Assembly (NCBI RefSeq): GCF_028389875.1
Contig: NC_084666.1
Span: 34,784,308-34,848,307 of the forward strand
Source of the DNA: Rhea pennata
Taxonomy: Eukaryota; Chordata; Aves; Rheiformes; Rheidae
Direction: 5' to 3'
DNA length: 64,000 bases
Both the position numbers and the translations under genes were made by a program. The first letter of the stretch is position 1, and the number at the start of each line of letters is the position of its first letter. The notes under the pieces are model-generated. The model did not search any database and was not told the DNA's origin. It saw nothing but the letters and a program-made list of their open reading frames with translations. This document shows, in pieces, positions 1-13,312 of this stretch.

Positions 1-2911
1 GTTGCCCTCCTCCCCCCAACAGCCTGCACGAAACATTCATCAGAACTGGATAGGCATGAGCATTGCTTCAAGTGAGGGTAGTATAAGCCCAGATCAGAAA
101 GCATGAAACAATTTTAACTGATTGTGAAGAGGCCTCAGATTTATTTTTAAAGTATAACAGTTTTTTCAGTAAGTTCTGTTCATGAAACATTTAGTTCAAA
201 ATTTTTGTCGAATATACTTGTAATATAGCTGGGTCTGAGTGCTTATAGCAGTCATGTGAGCCTGATTTCCCAAGGCCTCCAGAAGTTCCAGAATTCCGGT
301 GTGATTTGTTATTGTGTTGTTTCTAGGGCGCATTCAGCAATTCATTTTGTACAATTCTACTCATTTTTAATGTCAATATTTGGGAAGAATATTGAAGAAT
401 ACTGGAATCTCTGCTTTAAAAAAAGGATTGCAAGAGCAAAGGGAGGATAGAAATTGATGAAAAGGGCATGATGTAAGAGTAAGGTTTGGACTGGAACAGC
501 AGATTCTGGTCACTAAGCAGCAATGTATTTTGTGTATCTTAAACATGCTTAATTTGAAGTATTTAGAAAAAATCATTGTAACAAAATTTTAAAGGAACAA
601 AAGTAATTTTTCTTGTGTATTTTATGCCCTTGATACATATTTGTCTTGATACTGCAAATTACTCAATTTTTAAAGGCATTTGCCAAAAGTTATGTAGGTA
701 AAATTTTTAACTGGCACTTACATCTCCTAAAGCTATGCTAGTTCATGATAGAAGTTAAATTTTAAGTTACACTGTTCAGAATAATTAAAAGATAGCCCAA
801 CTGTAGTTAAAAATCATATGGTCTCCATGGTATACATTACTTTTTTAAAGGCTTTTATATAGGTGCAGCCCTATCACTAGTATTTTTAAGAAATATTCTT
901 TAGAGACCAGAATTTTGAACAAGAGAGAGATTCAGAAAGATAAACGATAAGTTAGTTACTACATCTAAAAGTCATCTGTTTATATATGCTGTTATTGAAG
1001 TGAACTTTACCAAGTAATACACTCTGCAGTGTGCCCTCAGTTCGCCGTATGGAAAATAGCTGAACTACTAGTCAGAAATGACAGAACCACAGAACCTGAC
1101 TGGGTAGCAGCAGCTGAGGGCAGAGTAAAGATTTATTTGAAAGCTGGAGAGAAGCAGATTCTGTGTGTTGCCAAAGACAAAGCATGTGACTGTAGTCCTT
1201 GCATCAGTGTTTGCTGGACAGGAGTTGAGCCCCCTTTCAAAGGGAAGTAAAATGCAAAATGTGGTGTTTTCAGGACCTGGAGGTTGTGTGGCTGCGTTGG
1301 CATGGCTTTGCATGCATGCTAATAAAAGAAGGGCATGTGAACAGCAGAGCAGTCTTGAGAGCAGATGCAGCACAAAAGAAGACAGATAAGCAAATGCAAT
1401 GAAGAAATTGTAGAGCCCAGGTATCTGTAAGCTACCATTTTATGGTATGGGGTGCGCACCAGCTTCCTGCACACTGTTTTGGCTGTAAGGAACCTTCAGT
1501 TTTCACACTATCACTAGAGACTACGGGTCATCGTGAAAGCAAATGTTTATTTCTCACATTGGGTAAACCAATGAAACTTTTTATCTGTGTTGATCTCCGT
1601 TGTTGTTTGTTTCCAGATCAGGCCTATAACTGTGTGGCTGGTGCTTAGCTCAGAGAGGCTTCAAATCCTGGTGGGAAGGGGCAACTTCCCTGAGGGGCAG
1701 ACGCTGCCCCTCTGAAGCCCTGCAACTGCAGAGACTGGAATAGTGAAGTGGGCCTGGGTTATGTTACAGTCTTGGCCCAAATGGGCCATGATTTTCAACC
1801 TGCTGGGCTAGATTACTTGTTAATTATCGCTGCCTTGTGCGTCAAACCTCAGTTTATTTGTAACACCTTTTCAGTAACTGTGAATTGCTGAACTATTTAA
1901 CTGCTTATTAGTGTTTTTACCTCTGTTCATGGAAGACACTTCCTATTTGGGCAGCATGCCTCTTTAAAGTGTATATAAAATGATGGGTGATGGTTGAATC
2001 CTGTCATTTTTGTAGACACTGAAGTCAAGGTATAGGAGTTTTACGTCATTTCATTGTGATGCTGGGGCTGACGTCATGTAGCCGATCGCCGCTATGGCGC
2101 GAGTATGAGAATGTTGCAGCACTGTGGAGTCGGACAGCCACACTGCTTAGGACTTTGAGCATTTATCGGTGGAACAAAGAACACAGGTGTTCACGATTTC
2201 AGTTACTGAAGGTTATTAAGCTTTATTTTTTCCAGACCTGTCCTGCTTTATCTTGTTTTTTGCCACCTAGATGGAAAAGAAATATGTGCGTGACTATATT
2301 TTTTCAGGTAGGAATGTAGTTCTTCAGTTGTTTAACACTGTTACATAGGGTTTCTGTACATAATTCTTTGAGATTTTTGTTTCTGCTTTGCTCGTAGGCC
2401 TGACCTTGGTCTAAATACCTTAATGAAAGTTAGAATAAGAGATAACTCAGAGCAGTGTTCAAAACTCAGTTGTAAGTGTCAGAGATGTTACTCCTTCTCT
2501 GTTACTCTCTTGAGTAACATGAATACAAAAAGAGCGAATGAAATATGCCAGTGCAAGGAAATGGATTGCCAAAAATTTGGTTTTGGAATTGCTTGCATAA
2601 ATGTCCATGTCTCAGAAAGCTGCAAGTAGAAATTTTGTGGGTTTTTTTTTTCTAGTGCCATTTTGCTTGAGTCTGTATCTTGATCCACTGTCTCTTGCCT
2701 TTTTAAGGAAATGAGGTTATGCAGCTAAAGCAATAGATTAAGCGTAGGATGTGAACTAAAAATTCAACCATTTCTATTCCATTATGCTACAGACTTGCTC
2801 TCTGGCTTTAGCCAAGCATATTGATTTCTGTAGTTCAGAGCTGTATGCTAACAATTGCTGTGCATATTTCATCTGAATTTATATTGGATTTAAATACAGT
2901 AGTAATATGAT

Positions 2912-2935
2912 TGCACAAGGTATATACCTTGTGCA
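2912..2935. repeat. perfect 24-bp palindrome
   Basis: TGCACAAGGTAT is followed immediately by its exact reverse complement ATACCTTGTGCA with no spacer. It lies about 25 bp left of the first MIR-like fragment. Confidence 0.97.
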
Positions 2936-2960
2936 CTAAAGAAGAGTACTAAAGAATTTA

Positions 2961-3062
2961 GCACTTTGTTTTCTTCATCTGTAAAATGGGGTTGATACCT
3001 GCTTAGAGGAGTGTCTGTGAGGAGTGTCTGTGAGAATTAATCTGTAAATCCATGGTATTATC
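2961..3062 (+). mobile_element. MIR-like SINE remnant 1
   Basis: CACTTTGTTTTCTTCATCTG, TAAAATGGGGTTGATACCTG and GTGAGAATTAAT follow the conserved MIR core (cctcagtttcctcatctgtaaaatggggataataatacctacctc...gtgaggattaaat). A 13-bp unit, AGGAGTGTCTGTG, is duplicated in tandem at 3007-3032 inside it. Confidence 0.6.
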
Positions 3063-3079
3063 TATTATTAACTTAAGTT

Positions 3080-3290
3080 GGGAGACAGTGTGATGGGGTA
3101 AGTAGGACATTGGACCACAGACTGAAGACCTATATTCTATCCTCAAAGTTCCCACTGACCTATATGCTCTATGCTAAATTGCCTCGCTTCTTGTGTGCCT
3201 TGGATTTTCCATTGTAAAATAGGAATTATTCTTACCTCACGCTATGATGTAGGTATCATTACTATGCAAGTAAAAAACCCTGTGTTCCTG
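3080..3290 (+). mobile_element. MIR-like SINE remnant 2
   Basis: This second copy has the same orientation: CAGACTGAAGACCTATATTC, TCCCACTGACCTATATGCTC, TTGTGTGCCTTGGATTTTCC, ATTGTAAAATAGGAATTATT, CTTACCTCACGCTATGATG. The order matches the longer MIR consensus (acctgggttctagtcc, tgccactgactagctgtg, tgtgcctcagtttcc, tgtaaaatgggg, cctacctcac). Confidence 0.6.
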
Positions 3291-3518
3291 AATAAACCTT
3301 GTATAGCAAGCTAAGAAATAACTTCAGCTGAGTATGAAGCAATTGCTTTAACTTTTTTTGCTATAATCTGTTACTCAGGAAATGGAAACATTTTTGTGTA
3401 ACTGAAATTTTCTCTGCTTAGGGATATAACATCTGTGTGCTTATTCATACTGAACTAGTGTATTTGTGCTAGTTTGTAAACAATGTGCACATTTGAAGTG
3501 AATTGTTAATATATATTT

Positions 3519-3543
<25 letters not shown>
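3519..3543. repeat. (TG)n microsatellite
   Basis: About 12 TG units followed by TATATATG. A second shorter GTGTGT/GTAT repeat lies at 3628-3656. Confidence 0.95.
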
Positions 3544-3550
<7 letters not shown>

Positions 3551-6288
3551 GCACAAACTTTACAGTTGACCTGAATGTTTTTTTCTCTAAACTTCATTCA
3601 GTTCGTATGTTCATAGTTTGAACTAAGTGCGTGTGTGTGTGTATGTATGTATGTATAGTTTTCACAGGTCTGGTAACTCATATTGAGGTAGAAGAGCAAA
3701 TCTTAGCTCATTCTCATATTTAACGTTGTCGGGGGGAAAAGAAGTTTGAGAACAGTTTAAGATTGTAAGGAGATCCAGGCTTTCCCACCATCCATAGGAT
3801 GTGTAATTTTGGGAATCAGATTTTTTTCTGTGTCTGTGTGGTGTCTATTGTCTTCTTCATGACATCAAGAAATAAATAGCAGCCCTTTTTAAGCATAAAT
3901 TTTTAAAGAGGAAAATTTGTACTTCATAAGCATGTTCTCCTTTACTTCAAAAAACATCAAACCACAAATTCTAAGAAATCCTTAAGAAAAGTTGTCTATC
4001 ATGAGAGATATTCTAGGAAATATTTGTTTAGTGATATTACAAGGGAATAGATTTGGATTGAAAGTATTAGACATTTATGAAGAACTGTGATTTAATCCTT
4101 TTATGGTTTTCAAATGTCTGTTAGAGACATGATAGCAAGCAGTATAAAAACACCAGGCAAATTCAAAAGAGCAAGCCCTGAAGCAATTTAATGCATTTTT
4201 CTGCTGGAATTGCAACAGATACAGTGAAACGTGCTAGATTTTAATTTTTGCCTTAATACCATTAGGACAGCTGTATCATCCTGCCCCAATGCATTTAACT
4301 TGCTAATTATCATTTGACTTTTATATAAAGGTTGTCCCTTTTTTACTCTGCAAGGTCATTTCAATGTTCGCAAACTGAGAGCACTAAACAGTTTGTTTAT
4401 CGCTTAAAAGAAAGTCAGATGTCTCTCCATGGAAACCAGCTTTCACAGATATCCTATGAATACCAGAACATTTTCTGTTACTGCTTATCAGAAAAGGAGA
4501 AGTAGGACTGCTCACTGTGCAAATCTTTATGCAAATGCTACCGCTTCTTTACCCTCCCTTCCCTCCTCTTCCCTTCCCTGCTCCCCCAAATTAATTGATT
4601 TATGGTCTGGCTGAAAAAGAAATGTTAAGTAGAGATTTTATGAAATAGCTTATTACTCAGTGGTAGAGCATGAAGCTGCAGGTAAACAATATTTTATTTT
4701 AACTTAAGGAAAAGGACAAATTGCCAACTCTTCAGAGTTGAAGGACATAACTTAAACTTGTAATATCACCTCATGTTGCTGAACGCTGCAAAAATAGATT
4801 AACCAAACGCTTGCACATTGTGATTAAATAGCAGTGCTGATGTTGAATTAATTATTCAAATAACTTTGTTAGACAAGTATTTGAGTTTTGCTAACTGTGC
4901 TTGAAATATTAAATAGCAATTGGAATCTGCTGCCTTCACCATGAAAACAATGTTGCTTGTGGCCAGGAAAAGTGCAATTAGTGCGTTTTGGACATACATA
5001 CCATTGTGGATTACATAATTTTGTGTTACAGTAACTGTGGAGGCATTAGTAAAATTCTGCTGTACAAGTAGCATTTTATAATAGTGCAGATTGGAAAGGT
5101 TTTCAGCTAGGTAGCTTTGGAAGAAGAATTGTTACTGCTGATTAGAAAAGTTACAGGGTCAGAAGCCTCATTTTTAGGTACTTTTGATTAGTACTGCTGT
5201 AAGTGATAATTTGTGGCTCTGATTGACCACTGTTCCCCATATTTCAAGAAAACCAGTCGAACCTTTTGCTCAGTACTTCGTTAGATTGCTACTATTACTG
5301 ATTTCAGCGCAGTTTAATGGGCAGTGATTCCATGGATTTCTCCTGCATAGTCCTCTCCTGCTCCCCTGCATGTTTTGTGGGGACAGGCACTTAACCGGTA
5401 AACGGTAGTGATTCTCTTTCGTTAAGTGATTCACCATGCATTCCACTGCTTCTACTCTAGTTTTTCTTCTGCTAAACTTCTAAACTCTCCTGTCACACAG
5501 TTCCTAAGGATAACAATGTAGCATTTGCTGTGATTTAGAAGAGGTTACATGTGGGTAGGCTTAAGTCAATTGAAGGTTGTTGTGAAGTGATACTAACCAT
5601 TTAAATTCTTCCTTAACATAAATCTCAAAACTTTCTAAAATGGTACCCTTATTTGTTAACTTACCAGCTGGAAGAGCAACAGAACTACTTTTAATGGGCT
5701 GTCTGATCTGCTGCCTTGGTGTGTGGCAGCACTGTTGCTGGGAAGATCTGCTTGTGAAAGTTCAAATGCATTTCTTCCTTAGTTAGCCTCCTACGTGGCC
5801 TATAAAAAGTGTTTTTGAGGAAGTGAAGAAAACAGTGAGGAACTAGAAACTTTTAGATTGATGTTTTCTCCTCATTCCTTTGAGGAAAACTTGTCTGCTG
5901 CACATATTGTATTGGGTCTGAACTTAAGTGCAAAATTCATGAACCCTGTGTCCTTCAAAAGCTGATCAATAGATTAATTTGGGAGTTGGGGCGGTCTTCC
6001 GCTCAGGCAGCACTAGGTAACTCTTCACAGCAGAACCTAAGAAGCTAATGAAAGGAGGAAGAAAGAAGAAATGAATGTAAAAAGGAAGTGTGTGTTCATA
6101 TGTTGGGGAGGATGTGACTGAAGAGGCTGAAAGACAAGAATAAAGTTAGAATCAGTAAAATTTTGTCATGTTTTGCTCACGTTCATAAGCAGTAATACCC
6201 ACTACAGCAATGTGTGCACATTTCCGTAAATATGTGTTCACATGACTGCCTGAGAGCTTCTGGTAAAATACCATGGTGTTCACTGCTG

Positions 6289-6319
6289 CAGGAGTGTTTC
6301 TACCTGTGAAACACTCCTG
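6289..6319. repeat. 12-bp inverted repeat (hairpin)
   Basis: CAGGAGTGTTTC, 7-nt loop TACCTGT, then GAAACACTCCTG. All 12 pairs are perfect, and two G-T pairs could extend the stem. Confidence 0.95.
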
Positions 6320-8993
6320 TGAAATCTGTGTTTCTAATTAAAAATATCCTTGTTCAGAATGTCATTACTTCAAATGAAATTTGATTAGTTCATACTTTTC
6401 ACAAAAGAAAAGAACGATTTGGAAATTTCACTGACAGTTATCAGGAGTTTAAGTGTCTCCTGTAAGAGACTGCATCACTGATAGCATTGGTGGCAGAAAG
6501 CTAGGCTGGGACTTCCCATGAACGGCCGTTCTTTGCCACGGTCTCATTTCCACTCTTGGATGTGTCCTGAGGTCTTTAACCTGTGAGGTGCTGTGCTGTG
6601 GAGGTAAGGCAAAAGATGAAATTGCGTGTTTGTCTTCATAATAATGTTTTCAGTTATGTAACTTGGTTGCATGTGATATGTAACAAATCTCTCCTTCAGA
6701 CAGTTGTGCAAAATACTCTTTCAGCTGTATTCTGCAGTGCTCGTTTCGTGCATTCCCATAAGGATAGATCTGATTATCTTTTACTGAGAAGTACATTGCA
6801 GCTTCATGTTAATGTGAATTTTGTGGTTTGAGTTATTTTCTCTGAATTTCTTTTTGTCCCTTGTAGGTTTGTCCAGATGAGTCATATCTCAGGTTTGTCT
6901 CCTCAGATGGCTTGGCAGCTGTGCTAGTTTTCTCTTGAGAATAACTTACTACATTATAAAGATGCTTGTCAAGGCATTTATACTTTATTAATCTTTTGAG
7001 TAGCACACATACCTGCACTGTTTTACATTGTGTCTTAGATTTAGGGTGATTTGCACCTTCTCTTGACAATTTAATAAAACAATGCTTGCTAATCTGAACC
7101 TGACAGCCTTGCAGTCAGAGTTCTCAAGATCAGTTCTTGTCTGTATTGGCTAACTACTGACTGTGCAAGCTTGCTAGTTTCCAGAGGGATTTTGAGATTC
7201 CTAAACTGTTCAAATTTCAATTTCTAGATGCTGTTTCTAACTCAAAGACAGTATTTTGTTGCATCAATTTTGGAATAGTCAAGCTGAGGTACTACAATAA
7301 AGATTTTTTTTTTCCTTTTAAGAAAGAACATGCTCATCACTCTGAGGTTTTTAAACTATTAAATGCTACCTCAGGAGGTTCCTCACCATAAAATTGCTAA
7401 TATGCAAGTGTTGACTGAGGAAATACTACTACATACTGCATACACTACTGCATGATTATTCTGTACTTTTTCTTCTTCTCAAGGTATCTGCTTTGGTTGC
7501 TGGTTTTGGTTGTGTGGGGCTTTTAGGGGTAAGGGGGAAAGGTCCCTTTTGGAGCAATGTGGGGAGTGGCTTCAGTAAAACCTGCTGGTTTGTCTCCCAG
7601 CTCCAGAAAAGCGGTTTGATCTCACCTGGTACAGCCATTCCTGTGACACAGACATTGCAGTGGTTTTATGGCTTAACACCATTACAGCAAAGCTGTTAAA
7701 ACAGTTGCCTGCAGAGCTTCAGAAAGCAGAGGCTTGGAAACAGGTCAAGACTCCAGCTGAGCTCCAGTGGTACTGTGACGTACCTAACTAGCACTGGCAT
7801 GAGTGAAGTTTTCCAGTTATTTTCTTATCATGTGATTGTGCAAGTCTGTCTTGCTGTGCTGAATTATTAAGTGTACATTCTTTTGTACTGGGAAACTGTT
7901 TTTCTATCTTGAAACCCCATGTCCTTGTTTAATTTGTCAGTGTTTTTGCTTTTAATATTGCCAGGCCCCAGTTATTTCTTCTTCTGTCATATATGCTCAT
8001 TTCTCTCCATCCATGAAGTTTAATTTTCGTCTTTCCCTTTGTAGTTCCTGCACCAACATGATGCAGGAGCGCTTCGGGAACAAGAGATCAACAAAATCCC
8101 TTCAGGAAATGTGTTTTATGTCTCTGTGTCATGGTTCTCCAGTGTGCTTTCTATTTAAATCATTTCCATTCTGCCTCCCAGCTGAGACAGATATTTTGGA
8201 TATCTCTGGAACAAAGTGTAAATCACTTTCCATGTGCAAACATCTAAATATTCATTTATAGATTAATTCTTAGCTCTGTAGGATTATTTCGAGTCCTGAT
8301 TTTTAGAAGCTATTTTCTGTTGCCAGGAGAACTTCTCTGATGCTTATTAGTACCACAAATAACATTGCTGTGATGATAATTATGTGCAATGCTGCATTTA
8401 CCCTATATAACGGTAACCCCATCAGCATATATGTGGCTACCTATGCTGATTATTTGTACTGTAGTAACTACAGTAAAAATTGTGGAGGGCAGGAAGTGTG
8501 AGCATACTGTGTCAACGTGGAAGCTGGGAAAGCAACCAGGTAAAGGTGGAAATCAGGGGTGCTCAATGTGAAAGGGCAGATCAGGAGTGCTGAATACTCA
8601 GAGGAAATGACCGTGCATGTTAAGGTGATTTATGTTCTTATTTCTAAATAACAGCCATATTTAAGTTAAATGCTCACAGAATGTGTGTGTGTATATTGCT
8701 GATCCTCTTGAATTGCTCATTATCTTCGGGTACACAGATAACTACACGCTGCAGCTGTTCATTTCCTCTGAGTTACGGGTCTGAAATGTGAAGATGGGGG
8801 TTCCTAATGGGAAAGAAGTAGTTATTTTAACTAGGGCTGAAATTGGCTTGACATTGTGGTGAAAAGTGTATAAAATCCATTGAGGACAATAAGACATCCC
8901 TGAAAAATTCCGAAATACCTAAATCTGGAATTCAAATGAAGGGGACAGAACATGGCTTGGTTTTTCAGGTTTGTAAATAAACTCTAACAATAA

Positions 8994-9338
<345 letters not shown>

Positions 9339-10700
9339 TAAATCAGTAAATAGAGGACAGTTCAATATCAATAAACCACTAAATATTTAAAAAAAGCTAG
9401 TTAGGCAGCACCTGTAGCTTTACTGCAGTTAGTCTGAAATTACTGTGTTTGATTTAGCCATGCCATGAATTTCCATCCCTATGCTGTATGAGTAATTATT
9501 TTGTTCATATAGTGGAGTTTTTTATTATCTTTTTTGCAGGTGAAAACAGAGTTTGCTTTTTATAAGTTTGCTGTACTTAGTTATCATTCTACTTAAGAGG
9601 AATAGCCATTTTTGTTAACATACTCATAACTTCCCGTAGCAGTCTTATTCTGTTGATTCTCATTCAGGCATCATGATTACCCATCTCCTAAGAATGGCCT
9701 TGCAAAAAAATAAAGCAATCAGTATGAAAACATTGAACCCATTATATCTGGAACACAGAGAGTACGATATGAATGTAAATTCTGTTTCTGCGTCATTTTA
9801 TAGCTAAACATCACTTTTAATATTTGTAGCTCTCTGCTTGACACATTATATGAATATACATAGCAATCACAATCACTTTTTCTAGTGACAAACAGAAATC
9901 CAGACTCATTCAAATAGGGATACTGGCAGAGTTGTCAAATGACAAAATGACAAAAATATGACTGGTTTGAATAAGTTATTTCTAGTGAACAAATTGTGTT
10001 ACAGATAACAACATTTTCATATCTAATTGTTCTTTAATGTATTTGAAGAGGAGGTAAAAATACAGCTAAAAAATACTTGGAAAAGTTATAATGGAAGTAA
10101 TTTATTCATTTTTTTTTTCAGCCAAAATTTAACTTGAAGTTTCCTTATATCTGTGGATTCAATGTTAAAAAAAAAATCTAGTTGTCTACTTCTAGAAAAT
10201 ACATTACTTTCTAATTTTTCTGGCTTTCAGATCTAGGCTGTTAAATTTTTTTTTCAAAGTAGGAAATTTTTCTCCTAGCTCCTCTAGAGTACAGTCTATC
10301 AAAAGAACATTATACTTCACACTTTAAATTGCTTAATAAAAAGGGGGAAGAACAGCAGTGTATTATCAAATTGTGAACCGTTATGGAAAATAATTCCAGA
10401 AAAGCTATAATGTGGAACTAAAAGACGACCTTGCAAAGACTTTCAGGTAAAGGGAGATTTTTGCAGATTTTTCTCATTTACCCTTTCCTATGCCCTTGTC
10501 AGTCTGGATTTTATTGTGATGGGATATTTTATTAGGTTATATTTGCAGTGTGTTGAATTTTTTGTTTTACTTTGATTGAAAGAATTTGTCATGAATATAT
10601 ATCATAGATGTTTGATGTTCCATGTTGTCTGGGGAATAAATGTTTTTAGACTTCTGTATCTTTAATCGGTTTAAGATAAATTTCCCTATATGCTATGGGA

Positions 10701-10718
10701 TTATTATTATTATTATTA
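10701..10718. repeat. (TTA)n microsatellite
   Basis: Six TTA units in tandem within the CFAP97 intron. Confidence 0.9.
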
Positions 10719-11477
10719 AGATACTGAAAGCAAGACTTGTTCTTTTACATAGACTTTGCTCATAAGAGTATGTTGTTAGGCAGCAGAAAGGAGGTGCTGT
10801 GTCCCAGTTGCTTGCCATCTAGAAGTAATCATGTATTGATAGATAATACAGCACATTAGATAGTTATTGTAATGTCAATGTATATAATAACTTCTGCTTA
10901 CTCTGCTTCTCTTTCAATTTATTGCAGTATTTTATCCAAGAATGTCTTGTCTTTGCAGCTTTCAGTTCAAAAATTCAGTAGGCTTAAATCCAGTTGGTCG
11001 TTTCACATGTTGTTGCTGTAATGCATATTAGAGATGACTGGTGATTGCTTGAAGATGAAGAATTACTAAGCTTAAGTTACTTATTCATTTATGCTTTAGT
11101 TATTAAGGCATTAAATACAGGAACACGAGTGGAAATTTTTAACTTCAAAGTAATGTCTCAGAATTCATGTTAGGACATCATGCTATTTTAGACTATAAAA
11201 AAAAATTTGGCCTATTCATTCTCCAAATGCATGATAATATATTTTGCTCTGCTCACTTCAGAAGAGTGGTTTACTAGTACAGCTCTTCTGTTTTGTTTTT
11301 TTTTAATGTTTCTTTCATCTTCAAGCAATTCTGTATGCTTTCTTATTCTGTTTGAAGTGTATGTGCACCCAGAGCATCACAGTTGTAACACAGTGATTTT
11401 CTAGCAGTACCTGTTGGGATTATGTGTCTGACATGCTTCTCAGAGACTAAATGAAAGAGCTGCCCTGCCTGTTCATC

Positions 11478-11479
<2 letters not shown>

Positions 11480-11514
<35 letters not shown>
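11480..11514. repeat. (GT)n microsatellite
   Basis: About 17 uninterrupted GT units. The antisense reading frame through it yields only a Thr-His repeat, which is not a protein. Confidence 0.97.
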
Positions 11515-11515
<1 letters not shown>

Positions 11516-13229
11516 GCACAGCTAAAATATGTGCTTTGCAATGTTTGGTTTTGTTTTGTTGTTTCTCCTGGTCATCAGCTTTCTTCACCTTTGTCCTTTG
11601 TAAATTAGAGCTGGAATTCCATTGACCTTCCTTATCAGTCGTTCTTTTTATTTCTTGGTAAGTGGGGTTTTTTATTTTTGTTTTTTAATTAATGCAAGAC
11701 CTATGGTGATATAGGCTGATACAGGCCTTTAAATGTAGGTATCTCTGGCCTTTTTCAAAGCTAACTGTGCTTATAGTGGTCTCTGAATATACTGCTTGAT
11801 ACACCTGTGTAAAATCTTTGTTGTAGAAAGAGGCAGGCTTCTACAAATAATTCAGAAAGAGAAAGGTTCCTACAGTCCTAGGAACCTTGCTTGCTGGGAT
11901 CTTCTTGGATCTTCCATGTCCAGCCATTCCACAATGGGGATGTTGGACTTTACTTCCGCTGGCTGAGCTCTGTTAGTGCCATTTAGTTTATTCCCCTCAG
12001 AATTTCATTTCCCTCAACAAGCTATTTGGATTAGTCCTCTGCTGAAGGAGAAAATGTTTTCTCAGCCACCTGAACCTTTCACAAGATTTCATTCTGTGAC
12101 CCCTTTCAATCTCCGGTAACTGTTAACACCCCAGAAAGGTTTCTTGAACTCTAAGAAAGGCTGAGTTTTATCTCTAGGCATAAAGACAAGCTTAGTATCA
12201 AGTGGTCTTGTCCTTTCCTGTCCTCTTCCTCCCATTCGGTCCAAAGAGTCTACCTATCCATAGAGACAGACTGATAATCCTGTAGTCCTTACAGGGAGAA
12301 TGAAAAGTCAGATAGTTTAACAGCAGAGATTTTTTTTTTCCTGTGGGATTACAACTTTTATAACCTTTTACCCTCAGGTTAACACCTTGTCTAAGGAGAA
12401 CTTTCACTTGTTCCATTAGAGCATTCTTGGAGTGATGCCTATATTTACTGTTTGCAGAAAAGCAACTTGGTTTTCTGGTACAGGCATTTGGTATCTGAGG
12501 CTGATGCAGAGAAAGTAATTTAGGTGCTAGGAAGCTTGGGAGGAATTGAAGAGGTTTGTCTCTCTAGCCTTGTGAAAAGGAACAGGGGAGGTACATGGAA
12601 CATATGTTTCCCCCCACAGACTCTCCTAGAAAAAGCTGTGATGGACTAGAAAGGTGTATTGCTATAAAGAACAGCAGTTACAATGTGATGAGTAGGAATT
12701 TTGTGGAAAAAATACAGTTGGCAGAAGAGATGGTCATTAAAATCAATGGCAGATTTTTCCACGTGGTGCTTTTGGCTCTGTGCTTTTGTAAGTGGAGCCT
12801 GCTTCTGATTGCTTATGCAAGTGAGCAAGGCACGAGAGTGGCTCTTGCCAGTAGAGGATGCTGTTGATTCAGAAAACAATCCGCTCTTGTGTATGAAGAT
12901 ACCCCCTGCCCCATCCCCCCCTCCAGTGGAGGGGGACGTGAGTGTGACTGATGTGTATTGCTTTTTTCCAGTGTCTGCAGGTATATGTCTCTGTTTATAT
13001 TGACACATTACGTACATTCTTTTGCTAGTATAGATAAAATAGCTTTCAATTTATAGGCTGGAAACTTGTGATCTGAACTGTAGAGTCTGTAAAATCTAGA
13101 CTGGTATGATCAGATGAACATTTGTGGACCATGAAATGCAGATTTGCAGTCACCATCCCAGTCCTGAAACACTTCATCAAAACTTAAAGTAATTCTATAC
13201 ATATGTTGCTTTAAAAATATATGTATAAA

Positions 13230-13312
13230 AGTGTGTGTGTGTATGCATGTGTGCATGCCTATACGTGTGTGTGTGTTTGTATATATATATGTCTGTGTGT
13301 GTATCTAGCTGT
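13230..13312. repeat. compound TG/TA/CATG microsatellite
   Basis: Alternating runs of GTGTGT, GCATGTGTGCATG, ACGTGTGTGTG and TATATATATG over about 80 nt in the CFAP97 intron. It is an interrupted purine-pyrimidine tract. Confidence 0.9.

Noticed and set aside
11343..11588. Open frame with a Thr-His repeat
   Set aside because: It is the antisense translation of a GT microsatellite.
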